Shown here piece by piece: positions 59,991-64,000 of a DNA stretch of 64,000 nucleotides; positions within the stretch are counted from its first letter, which is position 1, and each line of letters begins with the position of its first letter. The stretch is taken from positions 2,418,001 to 2,482,000 of the forward strand of contig NZ_CP048115.1 of the NCBI RefSeq assembly GCF_010093045.1. Reading direction: 5' to 3'. The notes beneath the pieces were generated by a model that did no database searches, was not told the DNA's origin, and saw only the letters and a program-made list of their open reading frames with translations. The DNA comes from Mucilaginibacter sp. 14171R-50 (GTDB lineage Bacteria; Bacteroidota; Bacteroidia; Sphingobacteriales; Sphingobacteriaceae). Both the position numbers and the translations under genes were made by a program.

Positions 59991-60829
59991 AAAAGCTCCT
60001 TTTAATACTGCTTATACTGCTTTCTGTTGGTGCGTTTGCCCAACATAAAAAGCGTACGAAAAAGAAGGTTAGGCGTACGGCTAAGCGCTCGGTACGGCAT
60101 AGAGCGATTGAGAAGACGGAACCTGATTTTCAATATGTAGCTATGGGGGCCGACAAAAGAATTGTATTTACCGACCCGCCCGAAGAACTCGAAAAACCTT
60201 TTGTGCTGATAAACGACACCGTTTACAACGGCAGGCTGCAAGACCTGAATGTAGACGATATTATAGATGTATCGGTAATAAAGCGTAAAGGCGCCAGGAT
60301 AATGTATGGGCCTAAAGCCGCTGCGGGCGCTATTATTATTAAAACAAGACAGCAGCTGCCTGCTAATTTGAGTAACAACGCCTTGCCATTACCCAAGCCG
60401 CCGACTGTAAAAAAATCTTTCCTGTTTAACGAGGAAGTTACCTATGGAAATGTTGAGGACCTTGACCCTAAAAAGATATTGAGTATTGATACGCTGATAG
60501 AGCCTAAATTTTCAGGCGCTAAAGACAATGACACCACCATAAGCGTAACTACTAAAGTCTACGGCAAAAAGCTCTACCAATGGAAATTCGGCACCCTGTC
60601 AAAAGCCTACAAAACCTATATCAGGAGCCGCAGGGGGAATGATAACGGTGTGCTTTATCTATTGGGCGATGGCACAACGCTGACTGGCGGTAAAGAAGAA
60701 GACCTGATCAAATTACTAAATGTGTACAACGCAGGTGTTAAATCGGTAAGTTTTACTCCGCCGGGCGGTAAACGCAAAAACCGTACGCCTGCCAAAGTAA
60801 CCATTGAACTAAACCAATCGGAAAATTGA
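59987..60829 (+). CDS. Secreted protein with three degenerate plug-like repeats, inside the nuo operon
   Basis: 280 residues with a signal peptide (LLLILLILLSVGAFAQ) and a very basic stretch (KKRTKKKVRRTAKRSVRHR). The rest shows three repeats of the pattern 'strand, dl, helix with I, strand, YG, strand': residues about 71-121 (DDIIDVSVIKRKGARIMYGP, AGAIIIKT), 143-191 (DPKKILSIDTLIEPKFSG, TTISVTTK) and 221-276 (IKLLNVYNAGVKSVSF, KVTIEL). The first is closely like the plug motif of SusC receptors. It overlaps nuoK by 4 bp and nuoL by 4 bp. Function unknown. Confidence 0.75.
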   Translation: MKKLLLILLILLSVGAFAQHKKRTKKKVRRTAKRSVRHRAIEKTEPDFQYVAMGADKRIVFTDPPEELEKPFVLINDTVYNGRLQDLNVDDIIDVSVIKRKGARIMYGPKAAAGAIIIKTRQQLPANLSNNALPLPKPPTVKKSFLFNEEVTYGNVEDLDPKKILSIDTLIEPKFSGAKDNDTTISVTTKVYGKKLYQWKFGTLSKAYKTYIRSRRGNDNGVLYLLGDGTTLTGGKEEDLIKLLNVYNAGVKSVSFTPPGGKRKNRTPAKVTIELNQSEN

Positions 60830-62889
60830 ACCCAACCCTGCCATATAAAGATGCGCAAACCGTAACCCTTGCAATTATTGCAGTGGTGTTGCCTTTTACT
60901 GCCTTTGTGGTAAATTTTTTACTGTTAGGTAAAAGCAAGGCTTCGGGCTGGATATCTACGGTGGCCATACTGGCAAGCACGGTACTGGCCGGTAGTGTGT
61001 TTTTTAATGTTTGGAATAACCCTACCATCCATGCGCAACAGGTTTGGTTTACCATCGGCGCTACTAAGGTACAGGCAGGTATATTGCTCAATAACCTTTC
61101 GGTGTTGATGCTGTTGCTGGTATCGGTTATCGCGTTGCCGGTGCACATTTACTCTACCGCTTACATGAAGGATGACGACGGATACAGCCGTTACTTCCGT
61201 TATTTAAGTCTGTTTTGCTTTAGTATGCTGGCTTTAGTGGTGGTTGATAACCTGATACTGCTATATGCCTTTTGGGAGCTGGTGGGCTTTTCCTCGTACC
61301 TGCTCATTGGTTTTTGGTTTACCCGCCAGAGTGCCATCATCGCCAATAAAAAAGCCTTTATCATGAACAGGATAGGGGATATCGGTTTGCTGGTAGCCAT
61401 TATCATCCTGTACACCCAGTTCGATACATTTGACCTTGAAACCCTGTTTGGCAACAAAGGATTGATCTCCTTATCCAATATTACCAATGGCGAATGGACG
61501 TCTGCCATCGGCAGCATCCCGGCCCTGTGGCAGTATATCGCAGTTGGTGGAATATTTTTAGCTGTTGCAGCTAAGTCAGCGCAGTTCCCCTTACACACCT
61601 GGCTGCCCGACGCGATGGAAGGCCCTACATCGGTATCGGCGCTTATCCACGCAGCAACCATGGTGGCGGCAGGCGTATTTTTGTTAGGCAGGTTTTACCC
61701 CATGTTTAACGGAACCGAACTAACTATACTGGCTATAGTTGGCTGCTTTACCGCTTTCATGGCGGCAACTATCGCCCTAACACAAAACGATCTAAAGCGC
61801 ATCCTGGCATATTCTACCATTTCGCAGCTTGGCTTTATGGTGATGGCAATGGGTGTTGGGGCTTATTCTTCATCGCTGTTCCACTTAGCAACGCATGCTT
61901 TCTTTAAATGCTTGCTGTTCCTGGTAGCGGGTATCGTTATCCACCAGGTAAAACATATCAAGGACGATAACAACCTCGATATCGATCCGCAAAATATCCT
62001 GCATATGGGCGGCCTGCGCAAAAAATTGCCCTTAACCTTTATCGCTGCCCTGATTGGCGGCCTGGCGCTTGTAGGGTTGCCGCTTACCTCGGGATATCTG
62101 TCAAAAGATGGTATCCTGATACAGGCTTTTGATTGGGCGGATAACAAATCCGGCGTTTTAAAGCTAGTGCCTTACGCGGCGCTGTTCACCAGTTGGCTAA
62201 CCGCGTTTTACGTGGCGAGGCTTATTGTGAAAGTTTTCTTCGGAGAGTTCCGCCTGCAAAAAATGAATCCGCATATCCATATCCACATGGGCGATGGTGG
62301 CTGGCAATACAAACTGCCGTTGGTATTTTTAGCCATTTGCTGCTTATTCCCGGTGTTTTCATACAGCCCGGTTTTTTATGAAGACGCCTGGCTATACAAA
62401 GGGTTTTTGCAGGCAAACTTTTTAGCCCGCGAAAACATGTACCATTACATTATTCCCGTACTGGTAAATATTTTAAGCGTGGTGGTAATTTATGCAGCTT
62501 ATGCTATTTATGTAAAACGCAATACCTGGTCATTCCCGCAAACGGGGCTACTGTTCCGCATCTCGTTCAACGAGTGGTATATAGATGTATTTTATAACCG
62601 TGTTATCGTTCGCTTTGTGATGTGGCTCAGCAAGGCTTCGTACTGGTTCGACCGGAAAGTGGTGGATGGCTTGGTTGCTCTGCTGGAAAAAGCAGGTATC
62701 GCCCTTGCCGCTATCGCCGCCTGGCTCGACAGGTATATAGTTGATGGCATATTGCACCTGATTGCCGATATTGTATACGGCATTGGCGGTTTTGCGCGTC
62801 GGTTTCAGGGAGGTAAAATTCAATATTATTTATACAGCATGTTGTTAGTGCTTATCACCGTATTTATATTAAAACTGATCTGGACCTGA
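60826..62889 (+). CDS. nuoL: NADH-quinone oxidoreductase subunit L
   Basis: 687 residues, the distal antiporter-like subunit of complex I with a C-terminal lateral helix. Motifs are YSRYFRYLSLFCFSMLALVV, FPLHTWLPDAMEGPTSVSAL, TQNDLKRILAYSTISQLGFM and the key HAFFKCLLFLVAG. TTG start overlapping the preceding TGA. It pumps protons. The last codon overlaps nuoM by one base. Confidence 0.95.
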   Translation: MNPTLPYKDAQTVTLAIIAVVLPFTAFVVNFLLLGKSKASGWISTVAILASTVLAGSVFFNVWNNPTIHAQQVWFTIGATKVQAGILLNNLSVLMLLLVSVIALPVHIYSTAYMKDDDGYSRYFRYLSLFCFSMLALVVVDNLILLYAFWELVGFSSYLLIGFWFTRQSAIIANKKAFIMNRIGDIGLLVAIIILYTQFDTFDLETLFGNKGLISLSNITNGEWTSAIGSIPALWQYIAVGGIFLAVAAKSAQFPLHTWLPDAMEGPTSVSALIHAATMVAAGVFLLGRFYPMFNGTELTILAIVGCFTAFMAATIALTQNDLKRILAYSTISQLGFMVMAMGVGAYSSSLFHLATHAFFKCLLFLVAGIVIHQVKHIKDDNNLDIDPQNILHMGGLRKKLPLTFIAALIGGLALVGLPLTSGYLSKDGILIQAFDWADNKSGVLKLVPYAALFTSWLTAFYVARLIVKVFFGEFRLQKMNPHIHIHMGDGGWQYKLPLVFLAICCLFPVFSYSPVFYEDAWLYKGFLQANFLARENMYHYIIPVLVNILSVVVIYAAYAIYVKRNTWSFPQTGLLFRISFNEWYIDVFYNRVIVRFVMWLSKASYWFDRKVVDGLVALLEKAGIALAAIAAWLDRYIVDGILHLIADIVYGIGGFARRFQGGKIQYYLYSMLLVLITVFILKLIWT

Positions 62890-64000
62890 TGAATATATTA
62901 ACCCTGCTCATTTTTACACCTATTTTATTTGGCCTGGTAATTTTGCTGCTGCCATCATCGCTGCGCGCGAGTTTCAAATACATTACCCTATTTGCAACCT
63001 TTTTGCAGCTGTGTTTCAGCATATACATTTATATGCACTTCCAAACCGGGGCGGCGCATGCGGGCATCAGCAACGAGGGGCAGTTTCAGTTTGTGCAGAA
63101 ACTGCCGTGGATAAGCCTTAACCTGGGCAGTATAGGCAAAATGCAGATAGAATATTTTGTGGGGATTGATGGTATATCGGTTACGTTATTGGTGATGACA
63201 TCGCTGGTGATGGTGATAGCCGCCATAGCGTCCTGGGAAATAAAAAGTAATTTGAAAGGGTTTTTCGCGCTATTCCTGCTATTGGATATGGCCGTAATTG
63301 GCGTATTCTGCGCGTTGGATTTCTTCCTCTTTTATACCTTTTACGAGCTGATGCTGCTACCCTTATACTTCCTGATAGGAATGTGGGGCGGCGTAAGGCG
63401 CGAATACGCAGCAATCAAATTTTTCCTCTACACGCTGTTCGGCTCCGTATTTATGCTGTTGGTAATGGTGGGTTTATACCTGTCGGTTACTGACCCGGCC
63501 ACGGGTAACCACACCTTCAACATCATCCACATGATGAACCCGGCTAACTATATCGAAGGTTCGGTGTTCTCGGTGTTAAGTCACGCTACCATATTGGGGA
63601 TGCCCGCGCGTACGGTCGGCTTTGTGGTATTGTTTATAGCCTTTGCCATTAAAGTACCGGTTGTGCCCCTGCACACCTGGCTGCCCGATGCCCACGTAGA
63701 GGCGCCTACCCCTGTATCTATTATCCTTGCCGGGATCTTGTTAAAAATAGGTGGTTATGGTATTATCCGCATTTGCATCGGTATCTTTCCTGATGTTGCC
63801 TTTACCAGCGCATTTTGGCTTGGGTTGCTTGGAGTAATATCCATTTTATACGGTGCATTCAACGCCCTTGCCCAGCGCGATCTGAAACGTATGATAGCTT
63901 ATTCCTCGGTATCGCACATGGGGTTTGTGTTATTGGGCATTGCCTCTAACACCGCCGAGGGCATCAGCGGCGCAGTGCTGCAAATGGTTAGTCACGGGTT
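62889..64000 (+). CDS. nuoM: NADH-quinone oxidoreductase subunit M (3' end beyond window)
   Basis: The first 370 residues, from ATG at 62889 (overlapping the nuoL stop), to the window edge. Motifs are VEYFVGIDGISVTLLVMTS, FYTFYELMLLPLYFLIGMWG and VPLHTWLPDAHVEAPTPVSI, then RDLKRMIAYSSVSHMGFVLL, which are those of NuoM. The membrane Lys and Glu positions look normal. nuoN is expected downstream. Confidence 0.95.
   Translation, partial: MNILTLLIFTPILFGLVILLLPSSLRASFKYITLFATFLQLCFSIYIYMHFQTGAAHAGISNEGQFQFVQKLPWISLNLGSIGKMQIEYFVGIDGISVTLLVMTSLVMVIAAIASWEIKSNLKGFFALFLLLDMAVIGVFCALDFFLFYTFYELMLLPLYFLIGMWGGVRREYAAIKFFLYTLFGSVFMLLVMVGLYLSVTDPATGNHTFNIIHMMNPANYIEGSVFSVLSHATILGMPARTVGFVVLFIAFAIKVPVVPLHTWLPDAHVEAPTPVSIILAGILLKIGGYGIIRICIGIFPDVAFTSAFWLGLLGVISILYGAFNALAQRDLKRMIAYSSVSHMGFVLLGIASNTAEGISGAVLQMVSHG

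Overview
The window looks like a piece of chromosome from a Bacteroidota bacterium, most likely the family Sphingobacteriaceae (Mucilaginibacter/Pedobacter-like). The evidence is a SusC/SusD pair, type IX secretion genes (porT, porG), menaquinone-type ubiE, Bacteroidota-style nuo genes, mostly non-Shine-Dalgarno starts, several TTG starts, and many short GC-rich palindromic repeats. The genus is inferred from protein character, not from a database search.

Layout: 0-4.3 kb holds the 3' part of a susC and a complete susD. A methionine aminopeptidase gene follows. From 5.2 to 6.65 kb there are small islets next to a tRNA-Lys gene, bounded by tRNA-3'-end-like remnants and terminators. A Ycf48-like secreted protein and two tRNA-Leu genes lead up to a phage-like block at about 8.18-34.09 kb, read almost wholly on the minus strand. 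That block encodes small and large terminase, a tail assembly chaperone with a clear -1 frameshift site, tail proteins, a tape measure protein, a ClpP-type prohead protease/scaffold, a major capsid protein, a portal, a connector, collagen-like and beta-rich fibres and a holin-like protein. I found no integrase, replication gene or endolysin. A CI-like repressor with two small divergent genes lies apart, at 37.3-38.8 kb.

The most unusual stretch is 22.7-25.25 kb. Upstream of the intact tape measure gene lie at least five broken copies of the tape measure N-terminal region. Three of them start back to back with members of a family of tiny (45-52 aa) proteins on the other strand. Lipoprotein and membrane-anchored genes are interleaved, two of them sharing an upstream sequence. 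This looks like a cassette array or duplication graveyard for the tape measure 5' end, possibly linked to superinfection exclusion (hypothesis).

34.3-55.8 kb is ordinary chromosome: an RRM protein, a membrane histidine kinase, a GNAT acetyltransferase, ubiE-porT, a SatD/DUF3307 pair with a periodic operator-like region, a sugar oxidoreductase with a DUF1080 protein, DoxX, SDR, YqeY, a hydrolase, then the conserved envelope cluster CBS-nadK-porG-exbD-uppS-bamA-ompH-ompH-murI. A MITE-like element with terminal inverted repeats and an 18-bp flanking direct repeat separates nadK from porG. After a repeat-rich gap, the membrane arm of NADH dehydrogenase (nuoH to a partial nuoM) closes the window. 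Its operon contains a translationally coupled secreted protein that looks like three degenerate TonB-plug-like repeats.
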